From JAEULH01 sp963746275 (GTDB lineage: Bacteria; Pseudomonadota; Alphaproteobacteria; Rhodospirillales; Defluviicoccaceae): a stretch of DNA of 64,000 nt. The stretch covers positions 102,167 to 166,166 of the forward strand of contig CAVVAX010000014.1 of the NCBI GenBank assembly GCA_963746275.1, written 5' to 3'. Below, one piece after another: positions 18,296-27,211 of this stretch. Within the stretch, counting starts at the first letter, position 1. Each line of letters starts with the position of its first letter. The position numbers and the translations under genes are program-made. The notes below the pieces were generated by a model. That model made no database searches, was not told the origin of the DNA, and saw only the letters and a program-made list of their open reading frames with translations.

Positions 18296-19513
18296 ATGGC
18301 GCGACTGGTCCAGAAGTTCGGCGGCACGTCGGTTGCGGACGTTGACCGCATCAAGGCCGTGGCCGGGCGCGTCAAGCGCAGCGTCGACGGCGGCAACGAG
18401 GTCGCGGTCGTGGTCTCGGCGATGGCCGGCGTGACGAACCAGCTCGTCGGCTATGTCTCGGCGATCAGCGCGCTCCACGACGCCCGCGAGTACGATGTGG
18501 TCGTCGCCAGCGGCGAACAGGTGACCGCGGGGCTAATGGCCCTCGCCCTGCAGGAGCTCGGCGTGGCGTCGCGCTCGTGGCTCGGCTGGCAGCTTCCGCT
18601 CAGGACCGACGACGCCCACGGCCGCGCCCGCATCGAGGCGGTCGAGACCGCGGAGATCGCGCGGAGGATGGCGCGGGGCGAGGTGCCGGTGCTGGCCGGC
18701 TTCCAGGGTCTCGCCCACGATGCGCGGATCACGACCCTTGGCCGGGGCGGTTCAGATACCAGCGCCGTCGCCCTTGCCGCCGCCCTCGGCGCCGACCGCT
18801 GCGACATTTATACCGACGTCGACGGCGTCTATACTTCCGACCCACGCATCGTCGCCCGCGCCCGCAAGCTCGAGCGGATCACCTACGAGGAGATGCTGGA
18901 GATGGCCTCCCTCGGGGCGAAGGTGCTGCAGACGCGGGCGGTCGAGCTGGCGATGCGCCATGCCGTGCGCCTGCAGGTGCTGTCGAGCTTCGAGGACGTG
19001 CCGGGCACCCTCGTTGTCGGAGAGGATGAGATCGTGGAACAGGAACTGGTGAGCGGCATCGCCTACAGCCGGGACGAGGCCAAGATCACGCTGCTCCAGG
19101 TCGCCGACCGGCCGGGGATCGCCGCCGGCATCTTCGGGCCGCTGGCCGATGCCAGCATCAACGTCGACATGATCGTCCAGAATGTCTCGCCGTCGGGCGA
19201 AACCACCGACCTGACGTTCACCGTCGGCAAGTCCGATCTCGAGCGCGCCGTCAGCGTCATCCAAAGCCACCGGGCCGACATCGGCTACGCCGACTTGCGC
19301 GCCGATCCCAACGTCGTCAAGGTTTCCGTCATCGGCGTCGGCATGCGCAGCCACGCCGGCATCGCCCAACGAATGTTTCGCACCTTCGCCGATAAAGGCA
19401 TTAACATCCAGGTCATCTCTACCTCCGAGATTAAGGTCAGCGTGTTGATCGACGAAGTCTATACCGAACTCGCCGTCCGCGCCTTGCACGCCGCCTACGG
19501 GCTCGACGCCTAA
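18296..19513 (+). CDS. lysC: Aspartate kinase
   Basis: First enzyme of the aspartate pathway to lysine, threonine and methionine. 405 residues: kinase start MARLVQKFGGTSVADVDRI, VVVSAMAGVTNQL, SGEQVTAGLMALALQ, TTLGRGGSDTSAVALAAALG and the aspartate-binding block CDIYTDVDGVYTSDPR. Two C-terminal ACT domains follow (ITLLQVADRPGIAAGIFGPL; VSVIGVGMRSHAGIAQRMFR), which give feedback inhibition. Chosen start ATG 18296 matches the conserved N-terminus; the frame is open further upstream without similarity. Downstream genes NPD-like and ptsP follow with gaps of 6 and 4 bases, suggesting one transcript. Confidence 0.96.
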   Translation: MARLVQKFGGTSVADVDRIKAVAGRVKRSVDGGNEVAVVVSAMAGVTNQLVGYVSAISALHDAREYDVVVASGEQVTAGLMALALQELGVASRSWLGWQLPLRTDDAHGRARIEAVETAEIARRMARGEVPVLAGFQGLAHDARITTLGRGGSDTSAVALAAALGADRCDIYTDVDGVYTSDPRIVARARKLERITYEEMLEMASLGAKVLQTRAVELAMRHAVRLQVLSSFEDVPGTLVVGEDEIVEQELVSGIAYSRDEAKITLLQVADRPGIAAGIFGPLADASINVDMIVQNVSPSGETTDLTFTVGKSDLERAVSVIQSHRADIGYADLRADPNVVKVSVIGVGMRSHAGIAQRMFRTFADKGINIQVISTSEIKVSVLIDEVYTELAVRALHAAYGLDA

Positions 19514-19519
19514 GACATC

Positions 19520-20554
19520 ATGGCAGGCCTATCCGCGCAGGCGCGGCTCGACCGGCTGTGGTCGCGGGGCGCCGCATTCCTCGGCTGCCGCTACGCCCTC
19601 ATGGGCGGAGCGATGTCCTGGGTGTCCGAGCACCATCTCGTCGCGGCCATTTCCAATGCTGGCGGCTTCGGCGTCATCGCCTGCGGCTCGCTGAAGCCGG
19701 ACGCGCTCGATGCCGAGATCGAAGCGACCCGGGAGCGGACCGACAAGCCCTTCGGCGTCAACCTGATCGTCATGCACCCCGATCTCGATGCGCTGATCGA
19801 GGTGTGCCTCGGCCGCGGCGTCGGCCACGTCGTCCTCGCCGGCGGACTGCCGCCGGGCGCGGCCATGAAGCGGCTGCAGAAGGGCGGCGCAAAGGTGGTC
19901 TGCTTCGCCCCCGCCTTCGGCATCGCCCGCCGGCTGATCCGCAACGGCGTCGATGCGTTGATCATCGAGGGCGCCGAGGCCGGCGGCCACATCGGCGCGG
20001 TGTCGACCAGCGTGCTCGCCCAGGAGATCCTGCCGGCGGTGCGCGAGGTGCCGGTGTTCGTCGCCGGCGGCGTCGGCCGCGGCGAGGCGATCGTCACCTA
20101 CCTGGACATGGGCGCCAGCGGCTGCCAGCTGGGCACCCGGTTCGTCTGCGCCACGGAGAGCATCGCCCATCCGGCCTTCAAGCGCGCCTTCGTCCGCGCC
20201 AGCGCCCGCGACGCGGTCGTCTCCATCCAGGTCGACCCAGACCTCCCGGTCATACCGGTGCGGGCCCTGGCCAACGACGGCACGCGGCGTTTCCTCGACG
20301 TACAGAGGGAGATTGCCGGCCGCTACCGGCGCGGCGAGCTGACTCAGGAGCAGGCACAGCTGGAGGTCGAGCTCTACTGGGCGGGCGCGCTGCGCCGGGC
20401 GGTCATCGACGGCGACGTCGAGGGCGGCTCGCTGATGGCCGGGCAGAGCGTCGGCATGGTTTCGCGTGAGCAGCCGACGGCGGAGATCATCGCCGAGCTG
20501 GTCGATCAGGCCGTCGCGGCGCTCGCTGCGCGCGACCTGCGGGAGGCTGGATGA
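19520..20554 (+). CDS. Nitronate monooxygenase / 2-nitropropane dioxygenase family FMN protein
   Basis: 344-residue TIM-barrel flavoprotein. It shows LMGGAMSWVSEHHLVAAISNAGGFGVIA at the start (split here: the AGGFGVIA turn is the FMN contact), then FGVNLIVMHPD, the active-site loop DALIIEGAEAGGHIGAVST with the family GxExGGH, VFVAGGVGRGEAI and GASGCQLGTRFVCATES, which bind the FMN phosphate. The family includes nitronate monooxygenases and FabK-like enoyl reductases; which activity applies cannot be decided from sequence. It starts 6 bases after lysC, and a similar gene is often found between lysC and ptsP-type genes in this class (from memory). Confidence 0.85.
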   Translation: MAGLSAQARLDRLWSRGAAFLGCRYALMGGAMSWVSEHHLVAAISNAGGFGVIACGSLKPDALDAEIEATRERTDKPFGVNLIVMHPDLDALIEVCLGRGVGHVVLAGGLPPGAAMKRLQKGGAKVVCFAPAFGIARRLIRNGVDALIIEGAEAGGHIGAVSTSVLAQEILPAVREVPVFVAGGVGRGEAIVTYLDMGASGCQLGTRFVCATESIAHPAFKRAFVRASARDAVVSIQVDPDLPVIPVRALANDGTRRFLDVQREIAGRYRRGELTQEQAQLEVELYWAGALRRAVIDGDVEGGSLMAGQSVGMVSREQPTAEIIAELVDQAVAALAARDLREAG

Positions 20555-20558
20555 GGTG

Positions 20559-22831
20559 ATGCACTACGGCCAGACCGTCCTGGTTCTGCGGCGCCTGCTG
20601 GCGCGCATCCGCGACGTCATGGCCAGCGACGGCAATGGCGATTCCCGGTTGGCGCGGATCGTCGCGATCATCGCCAAGGACATGGCGGCGGAGGTCTGCT
20701 CCATCTACATCCGCCGCGCCGGCGACGTGCTGGAGCTGTTCGCGACCCAGGGCTTGCGCGCCGCCGCCGTGCGGCGCACCCGGCTCAGGGTGGGCGAGGG
20801 CCTCATCGGCGAGATCGCGGCCAAGCAGCGTCCGCTCGCCTTGTCTAATTGCCAGATCCATCCCAACTTCGCCTTCCGCCCGGAAACCGGAGAGGAGGCC
20901 TATCACGCGCTGATGGGCGTGCCGATCCTGCGCGGCGGCCGCGTCGTCGGCGTGCTGGCGGTGCAGAACACCGCTGAGCGCCAGTATACGGACGAGGAAA
21001 TCGAGGCGCTGCAGACGGTGGCGATGGTCCTCGCCGAGATGGTGGCGAGCGGCATCACCGTCGACCGCGCGGACCTCCTCCCCGCCGAGACGGTGGCGGC
21101 GACGCCGACGCGGCTCGAAGGCGCCCGCCTGCACAGCGGCCTCGCCCTCGGCGTCGCCGTCTTGCACAAGCCGCGCTTCTCCATCCGCAAGATCGTCGCC
21201 GAGGATACCCGCATCGAGCACGAGCGCCTGCGCCAGGCGGTCGCCGACATGCACGGGGCGCTGGACGACATGCTGCGCTCGACCGCGATCGGCGGCGACG
21301 GCGAGCACCGCGACGTGCTCGAGACCTACCGGATGATCGCGGAGGACGTGGGTTGGCTGCGGCGGATCGGCGAGGCGATCAACACCGGCCTGACCGCCGA
21401 GGCGGCGGTGCAGAAGGTCAACGACGACATCCACGCGCGGATGAGCCAGGTGTCCGACCCCTACCTGCGCGAGCGGGTGCACGACCTCGAGGATCTTGCC
21501 GACCGGCTGCTGCAGCACCTGATCGGCGACCGAGCCCGGCGGGGCGACCATCCCGGCCGACGAGGACGTCATTCTCATCGCCCGCAACCTCGGCCCGGCG
21601 CAGCTTCTCGATTATCACCGCCGCCGGCTGCGCGGCGTCGTGCTCGAGGAGGGCTCGCCCAACTCCCACCTCGCCATCGTCGCCCGTGCCCTCGACATCC
21701 CCGTCGTTGGCCAGGTGCGCGAGGCGATGAGCCGCATCGAGCATGGCGACCGGCTGATCGTCGATGCCGAACATGCCCAGGTCCTCGTTCGCCCCAGCGA
21801 GGACGTCCGCACCCTGTTCATCAAGAGCCTGGAGGCGCGCGACCAGCGCCGCGCCGCCTACGCCGCGCTCAAGGACTTGCCGGCGGTCACCCTCGACGGG
21901 GTGCAGATCAGCGTCAACATCAACGCCGGCCTGCTGATCGACCTGCAGCACCTCGCCGAGACGGACATCGACGGCGTCGGCCTCTACCGCACCGAGGTGC
22001 CGTTCATGGTCCGTCCGGAGCTGCCGGACGTCGAGGCGCAGCGGCAGATCTACCACAAGGTCCTCGAGTACGCCGGGTCCAAGCCGGTGGTGTTCCGCAC
22101 GCTCGACGTCGGCGGCGACAAGGTGATGCCCTACTGGCCGAGCGGCCAGGAGGAAAACCCGGCCATGGGCTGGCGGGCCATCCGGGTGTCGTTCGACCGG
22201 CCGGCGATGCTGCGCCAGCAGCTCAGGGCGCTGATCATGGCCGCGGCGGAGCGCGACCTCTGGCTGATGTTCCCGATGCTGACGGAGGTGAGCGAATTCC
22301 GCTACGGCCGGTCGCTGCTGGACATGGAGCTGGCGCGGGTGCGCGCCCGCGGCGGGCCCGTGCCGCGCCGCGTGCAGGTCGGCGCCATGCTGGAAGTGCC
22401 GGCGCTGATCTACCAGTTGCCGGAACTGCTCAGCCTCGTCGATTTCATCTCGATCGGGACCAACGACCTGTTCCAGTTCATGTTCGCCAGCGACCGGGGC
22501 AACTACCAGATGTCCGAGCGCTACGACAGCCTGTCGCCCGTTGCCCTCAGCACCCTGCGTCTGATCCTGCAGCAGTGCCAGGCGGCGCGGGTGCCGGTGA
22601 GCGTCTGCGGCGAGATGGCGGCGCGGCCCCTCGACGCGATGGCGCTGCTTGGGCATCGGCTTTCGCACCATCTCCATGTCACCGCCGGCGGTCGGGCCGA
22701 TCAAGGCGACGATCCGGGGCCTGCGCCTGGCGGCGCTGGAAAGCTTCGTGGCCTCGCTCTGCGCCGGCCGGCAGCGCAGCGTCCGCCAGCAGCTCAGGGC
22801 CTATGCCATCGATCACGGCGTCATGCTCTAG
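20559..22831 (+). CDS. ptsP: Nitrogen PTS enzyme I, phosphoenolpyruvate-protein phosphotransferase (two frameshifts)
   Basis: EI-Ntr passes phosphate from PEP to NPr and EIIA-Ntr to regulate nitrogen, potassium and envelope processes. An N-terminal GAF domain (LARIVAIIAKDMAAEVCSIY ... HPNFAFRPETGEEAYHALMG) is followed by the PEP-utilising EI core: phospho-histidine motif EEGSPNSHLAIVARAL near 21660, GVGLYRTEVPFM, FRTLDVGGDKVMPYW, GWRAIRVSFDRP, MFPMLTEVSEF and FISIGTNDLFQFMFASDR. Shifts near 21540 (after HLIGD) and 22652 (CTTGGGCATCGG, giving GIGFRTISMSPPAVGPIK) each fit one extra base. Start ATG 20559, or GTG 20556, follows the previous stop by a few bases. Confidence 0.93.
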
Positions 22832-22992
22832 CGCTCATCCTGTTTGCATCCTCGTCGCTGCAACGTCATTGTCAGCTCGCATCTGGGTCAACCATGGTGC
22901 GTCGGGAGAAACCGGACTGTACTCGATGAAGCACAGCAGGCAGGGCTCGCGGGGCAGAGCCAAGTGTTGCTGTAGTAAAGGCTACTTTCGAC

Positions 22993-24345
22993 ATGGGTAA
23001 CTTTGGAACCATAAGCGGCGTGCAGTCCGGCGTGGGCGCCACCCTTCGCGCGCACCGGCTGCGCCGGGGGCTGGACCTACCGGCCGTCGCCGAGGCCTTG
23101 CATATCCGCAAGACCTATCTTTCGTTGATCGAGGACGGCCGGTACGAGGAGCTGCCGGGGCCGACGTATGCCGCCGGCTTCGTCCGCGCCTATGCCGAAC
23201 ACCTTGACCTGGACGCGACCGAAGCGCTCCGCCAGTTCAAGCTGGAGACGCTGGGCCGGAAGATCGGCGGCGACCTCCACTTCCCGGTTCCCGAGGCGGA
23301 GCGGGGGACGCCCAAGGCGGCGCTCCTGGTGGTCAGCGTCCTGCTCGCGGCGGTCTCCTACGGCGCTTGGTACATGCTCTCGCCCGGAAGCGGCGGCGTC
23401 GAGGAACTCGTCTCCGCGGTGCCCGAGCGCCTGGAGCCGGTCCCGCCGGCCGCTCCGGCGCCTGCCGCCGTTACGCCCACGGCGGAGGCGGTAGGCGAGA
23501 CCCAGCCGGCGTTGCCTGCCGCGTCCCCGGCCGCGTCCCCGGCCGCGCCCCCCGCCACGCCCCCCGCCACGCCCCCGGCCGCGCTTCCGGCCCCGGTGTC
23601 CGATGCGTCTGCCCCGGGTGCGGCGGATCAGGTCGCCGCTGCGCTGACCGCCGCCGCGCCGGCCGACCCGGCTGCGGCAAGCGCCGCGAGCACGACCGGC
23701 GGGTCCGCTGCAGAGTTCGAACCCCCGGCCGCTCCGCCTCCCGCCGAGATAACCAAAGGCGTTGCGCTCCGGGCCAAGGCCGACAGCTGGATCGAGCTCC
23801 GCGACCCGCGCGGGCGGGTGGTGGTGAGCCGGGTGCTCTCCGCCGGCGAGACCCTGCCCATCGCCGAAAGCCCGGTGCTGAGGCTGACGACGGGGAATGC
23901 CGGCGGGCTGGAGGTTCTGGTCGATGGCGAGCCGATGCCGCCGTTGGGCGAAGCCGGCACGGTCAAGCGCGGCGTCGTCCTGCAGGCGGCGTCGCTGCGC
24001 CCGGCTCAGCCGCCGGCCACTCCGGAGGTCCCGGCGGCAGCGGTGGTACAGGGTCCGGCGGCCGCACCGGCAGAACCTGGAGTCGGCATCGTGCTGCGGG
24101 CCAATGCGGACAGCTGGATCGAGCTCCGTGACGCCAGCGGCCGGGTCGTCCAGAGCCGGCTCTTGAAAGCCGGGGAGAGCCTCCCGGTCGCGGCAGAGCC
24201 GGTCCTGACCCTGCGCACCGGCAACGCCGGCGGCATCGAGATCGTCGTCGACGGCAAGCCAATGCCGTCGCTGGGTCCCGTTGGCGTCGTCAGGCGCAAC
24301 ATCGTGCTGCGTCCCGACGCTTTGCAGAACCTTGCGGCGCGCTGA
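22993..24345 (+). CDS. rodZ: RodZ-like cytoskeletal HTH membrane protein with two DUF4115 domains
   Basis: 450 residues. The cytoplasmic N-terminus is a Cro/C1-type helix-turn-helix (LRAHRLRRGLDLPAVAEALH ... TYLSLIEDGRYEELPGPTYA), then a single membrane helix near residues 97-115 (AALLVVSVLLAAVSYGAWYM), a long Pro/Ala-rich linker and the periplasmic DUF4115 domain. Unusually DUF4115 occurs twice, at about residues 255-336 and 361-443; both share LRA-ADSWIELRD and TGNAGG, and by eye are about 60% identical. RodZ links MreB to the elongation machinery and cell shape. It precedes ispG and hisS on the same strand, as is usual in Proteobacteria. Start ATG 22993 could also be a later GTG. Confidence 0.9.
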   Translation: MGNFGTISGVQSGVGATLRAHRLRRGLDLPAVAEALHIRKTYLSLIEDGRYEELPGPTYAAGFVRAYAEHLDLDATEALRQFKLETLGRKIGGDLHFPVPEAERGTPKAALLVVSVLLAAVSYGAWYMLSPGSGGVEELVSAVPERLEPVPPAAPAPAAVTPTAEAVGETQPALPAASPAASPAAPPATPPATPPAALPAPVSDASAPGAADQVAAALTAAAPADPAAASAASTTGGSAAEFEPPAAPPPAEITKGVALRAKADSWIELRDPRGRVVVSRVLSAGETLPIAESPVLRLTTGNAGGLEVLVDGEPMPPLGEAGTVKRGVVLQAASLRPAQPPATPEVPAAAVVQGPAAAPAEPGVGIVLRANADSWIELRDASGRVVQSRLLKAGESLPVAAEPVLTLRTGNAGGIEIVVDGKPMPSLGPVGVVRRNIVLRPDALQNLAAR

Positions 24346-24471
24346 CCCGGCCGGCGGGGCGTGCCGTTGCGGCGCGGCGAAGTCCCGTTGACCCGCGCCC
24401 CCGGGGTTTGGCAAGGTCAGGCCCCGGCGGCGCCGTCGCCGCCCGCGCCCGCTCGCAAGGAGCTTTCCGTC

Positions 24472-25764
24472 ATGGCCAACCAGACCGGCGGCGTCGTGCG
24501 GCACAGGACCGTCCCGGTTACGATCGGCGGCGTCATCGTCGGCGGCGGCGCGCCCATCGTCGTGCAGTCAATGACCAACACCGATACCGCCGACGTCGAT
24601 GCCAGCGTCGCCCAGGTCGAGGCGCTGGCCCGCGCCGGCTCCGAACTCGTGCGGGTGACGGTCGATCGCGATGCCGCCGCCGCCGCGGTGCCACACATCC
24701 GCGACCGGCTGGCCGCCCGCGGCGTCAACGTGCCCCTGGTGGGCGACTTCCACTACATTGGCCACGCCCTGCTGGCGCGTCATCCCGCCTGCGCCGAGGC
24801 GCTGGACAAGTACCGGATCAACCCCGGCAACGTTGGCTTTCGCGAGAAGCGCGACCGGCAGTTCGCCGCCATGATCGAGACCGCGCTGCGCTACGATCGC
24901 CCGGTCCGCATCGGCGTCAACTGGGGAAGCCTGGATCAGGAGCTGCTGGCCCGGCTGATGGACGCCAACGCCGCGTCGCCGTCGCCCTCGCCGGCGGACA
25001 TGGTGATGCGCGAGGCGATGGTGGTGTCGGCCTTGGAGTCGGCCGCCCGCGCCGAGGAGATCGGGCTCGGCCGCGACCGGATCGTGCTCTCGTGCAAGGT
25101 CAGCGACGTCCAGCACCTGGTCGCGGTCTACACCAGCCTCGCCGCGCGCTGCGACTACGCCCTGCACCTCGGCCTCACCGAGGCTGGGATGGGCAGCAAG
25201 GGCATCGTCGCCTCGACGGCCGGCCTGGCCATCCTGTTGCAGCAGGGCATCGGCGACACCATCCGGGTGTCGCTGACGCCCTCTCCCGGCGGCGACCGGA
25301 CGGAGGAGGTAATCGTCTCCCAGCAGATCCTGCAGGTCATGGGCCTGCGCTCGTTCGCGCCGATGGTCGCTGCCTGCCCCGGCTGCGGGCGGACGACCAG
25401 CACGGTGTTCCAGGAGCTGGCCGAGACCATCCAGGGCTACATCGCCACCCGCATGCCGATCTGGCGCGAGAGCTACCCCGGCGTCGAGACAATGTCGGTG
25501 GCGGTCATGGGCTGCATCGTCAACGGGCCGGGTGAGAGCAAGCATGCCGACATCGGCATCAGCCTGCCCGGCACCGGCGAGGAACCGGCGGCGCCGGTGT
25601 TCATCGACGGCCGGAAGGCGCTGACCCTGCGTGGCGCCCACATCGCCCGCGAGTTCCAGGACATCGTCGAGGACTACGTCAAGAGCCGCTACGGCAGCGG
25701 CGGCGATGGTCCGGGTGGCGAGGATGGGCGCATGGCGCCGCTGTCGCCCGTTGCCATCGGCTAG
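24472..25764 (+). CDS. ispG: 4-hydroxy-3-methylbut-2-en-1-yl diphosphate synthase (IspG/GcpE)
   Basis: [4Fe-4S] enzyme of the MEP isoprenoid pathway; it reduces MEcPP to HMBPP. The 430-residue protein has the TIM-barrel part (PIVVQSMTNTDTADVDAS, RINPGNVGF, VRIGVNWGSLD, LHLGLTEAGMGSKGIVAS, RVSLTPSPGGDRTEEV) and the cluster domain with CPGCGRTTS and MGCIVNGPGE, giving the three conserved cysteines. Start ATG 24472 has AAGGAGC upstream; the frame opens earlier without similarity. Length is as in other alphaproteobacteria. Confidence 0.97.
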   Translation: MANQTGGVVRHRTVPVTIGGVIVGGGAPIVVQSMTNTDTADVDASVAQVEALARAGSELVRVTVDRDAAAAAVPHIRDRLAARGVNVPLVGDFHYIGHALLARHPACAEALDKYRINPGNVGFREKRDRQFAAMIETALRYDRPVRIGVNWGSLDQELLARLMDANAASPSPSPADMVMREAMVVSALESAARAEEIGLGRDRIVLSCKVSDVQHLVAVYTSLAARCDYALHLGLTEAGMGSKGIVASTAGLAILLQQGIGDTIRVSLTPSPGGDRTEEVIVSQQILQVMGLRSFAPMVAACPGCGRTTSTVFQELAETIQGYIATRMPIWRESYPGVETMSVAVMGCIVNGPGESKHADIGISLPGTGEEPAAPVFIDGRKALTLRGAHIAREFQDIVEDYVKSRYGSGGDGPGGEDGRMAPLSPVAIG

Positions 25765-25832
25765 CGTCCGTGCCCACAGCAATCGCGAAGCGCGCTTCAG
25801 CGCCAGTACACGGGCGATCCAGCGGCGCAAAC

Positions 25833-25899
25833 GCCCTCACCCCGACCCTCTCCCGCAGGCGGGAGAGGGAGGGACCCGCGCAGCGGGCGGGTGAGGGTG
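25833..25899. repeat. REP-like palindrome (CCCTCACCC...GGGTGAGGG type)
   Basis: Between ispG and hisS: CGCCCTCACCCCGACCCTCT, then CCCGCAGGCGGGAGAGGG and GCGGGCGGGTGAGGGTG. The inner CTCTCCCGC/GCGGGAGAG and outer CCCTCACCC/GGGTGAGGG arms pair. Related copies are at 43107-43168 and 59413-59455. Not coding. Confidence 0.8.
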
Positions 25900-25933
25900 C
25901 CGGCGCCGATGCCTGCGCCGGCGGGTCCTGCTG

Positions 25934-27190
25934 ATGGCCGACGTTCGCCCGGTTCGCGGGACCCGCGACTACTTCCCCGCCGATAGCCGAAAGCAGCGCT
26001 ACATCGAGGCCACGGCCATGGAGGTGGCCGGCCGCTACGGCTATGGCGAGATCTCGACGCCGATCTTCGAGTTCACCGAGGTCTTCGCCCGGACGCTGGG
26101 CGATACCTCGGACATCGTCACCAAGGAGATGTACACGCTCGCCGACCGCAGCGGCGAGAGCCTCACCCTGCGCCCGGAGAACACCGCCGGCGTCGTCCGC
26201 GCCGTGCTCTCCGCCGGGCTCGCCCAGCAGGGGCCGCTGAAGTACGTCTACCGCGGCCCGATGTTCCGCTACGAGCGGCCGCAGAAGGGCCGGCTGCGCC
26301 AGTTCCATCAGGTCGGCGTCGAGCTCCTCGGCGTTGCCGAACCATCCGCCGACATCGAGTGCATGGCGTTGGCCTGGGACATCCTTGCGGCGCTGGGCCT
26401 CGGCGCAATGGTCACGCTGGAGATCAACACGCTCGGCGATCCCGACAGCCGGCGGGCCTATACCGACGGGCTTGTCGCCTACCTGAGCCAACATCGCGAC
26501 AGCCTGTCGGAGGACAGCCGCACCCGGCTCGAGCGCAACCCGCTGCGCGTCCTGGACTCCAAGGATCCTGGCGACCGGGGTGTGGTGGCCAAGGCGCCCT
26601 CCATCCTCGACAGCCTCAACGAGGCGTCGCGGAGCTTCTTCGCCTCGGTCTGCGCCGGTCTCGACACCATAGGCATCGGCTACCGGGTTAACCCCAAGCT
26701 GGTGCGGGGGCTCGACTACTACTCCCACACCGCCTTCGAGTTCGTCACCGAGGCGCTGGGCGCCCAGGGCACGGTACTCGCCGGCGGCCGCTACGACGGC
26801 CTGGCCGAACAGATCGGCGGCCGGTCCCTGCCGGGCATCGGCTGGGCCGCGGGCATCGAACGGCTGATGATGCTGATCGAGGAGCATGGCCACCCGCCGC
26901 CGCCGGAGCCGAGGCCGATCGCGGTGGTGCCGCAGAGCCCGGCGCAGGACGCGGCCGCCCTGCGCCTCGCCCATGAGCTTAGGGCGGGCGGCTTGACGGT
27001 CGACCTCGGCTACGGCGGGGCCATGGGCAAGCGCATGAAGCGCGCCAACAGGATCAACGCCCGGGCCGCGGTGATCGTCGGCGAGGCGGAGCTTGCCCGC
27101 GAGCGGGTCGCGGTTCGCGATCTCGACAGCGGGCAGCAGGACGAGGTCGCGCTCGCGGCGCTGGCGGAGCACCTCGGCCGCTTCCGCTAG
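25934..27190 (+). CDS. hisS: Histidine-tRNA ligase
   Basis: Class II aminoacyl-tRNA synthetase that charges tRNA-His. 418 residues: motif 1 region RYGYGEISTPIFEFTEVF, TLRPENTAGVVRA, motif 2 YVYRGPMFRYERPQKGRLRQ, the histidine signatures LVRGLDYYSHTAFEFV and LAGGRYDGLAEQIGG, motif 3 PGIGWAAGIERLMMLI and an anticodon-binding domain. The motif 2 loop is of the canonical bacterial kind, not the derived form described for alphaproteobacteria whose tRNA-His lacks G-1. Start ATG 25934 lies just after the REP-like element. The hemA-like gene follows after 21 bases. Confidence 0.97.
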   Translation: MADVRPVRGTRDYFPADSRKQRYIEATAMEVAGRYGYGEISTPIFEFTEVFARTLGDTSDIVTKEMYTLADRSGESLTLRPENTAGVVRAVLSAGLAQQGPLKYVYRGPMFRYERPQKGRLRQFHQVGVELLGVAEPSADIECMALAWDILAALGLGAMVTLEINTLGDPDSRRAYTDGLVAYLSQHRDSLSEDSRTRLERNPLRVLDSKDPGDRGVVAKAPSILDSLNEASRSFFASVCAGLDTIGIGYRVNPKLVRGLDYYSHTAFEFVTEALGAQGTVLAGGRYDGLAEQIGGRSLPGIGWAAGIERLMMLIEEHGHPPPPEPRPIAVVPQSPAQDAAALRLAHELRAGGLTVDLGYGGAMGKRMKRANRINARAAVIVGEAELARERVAVRDLDSGQQDEVALAALAEHLGRFR

Positions 27191-27211
27191 CGCAGCGGCG
27201 GCGGTTCGCGG

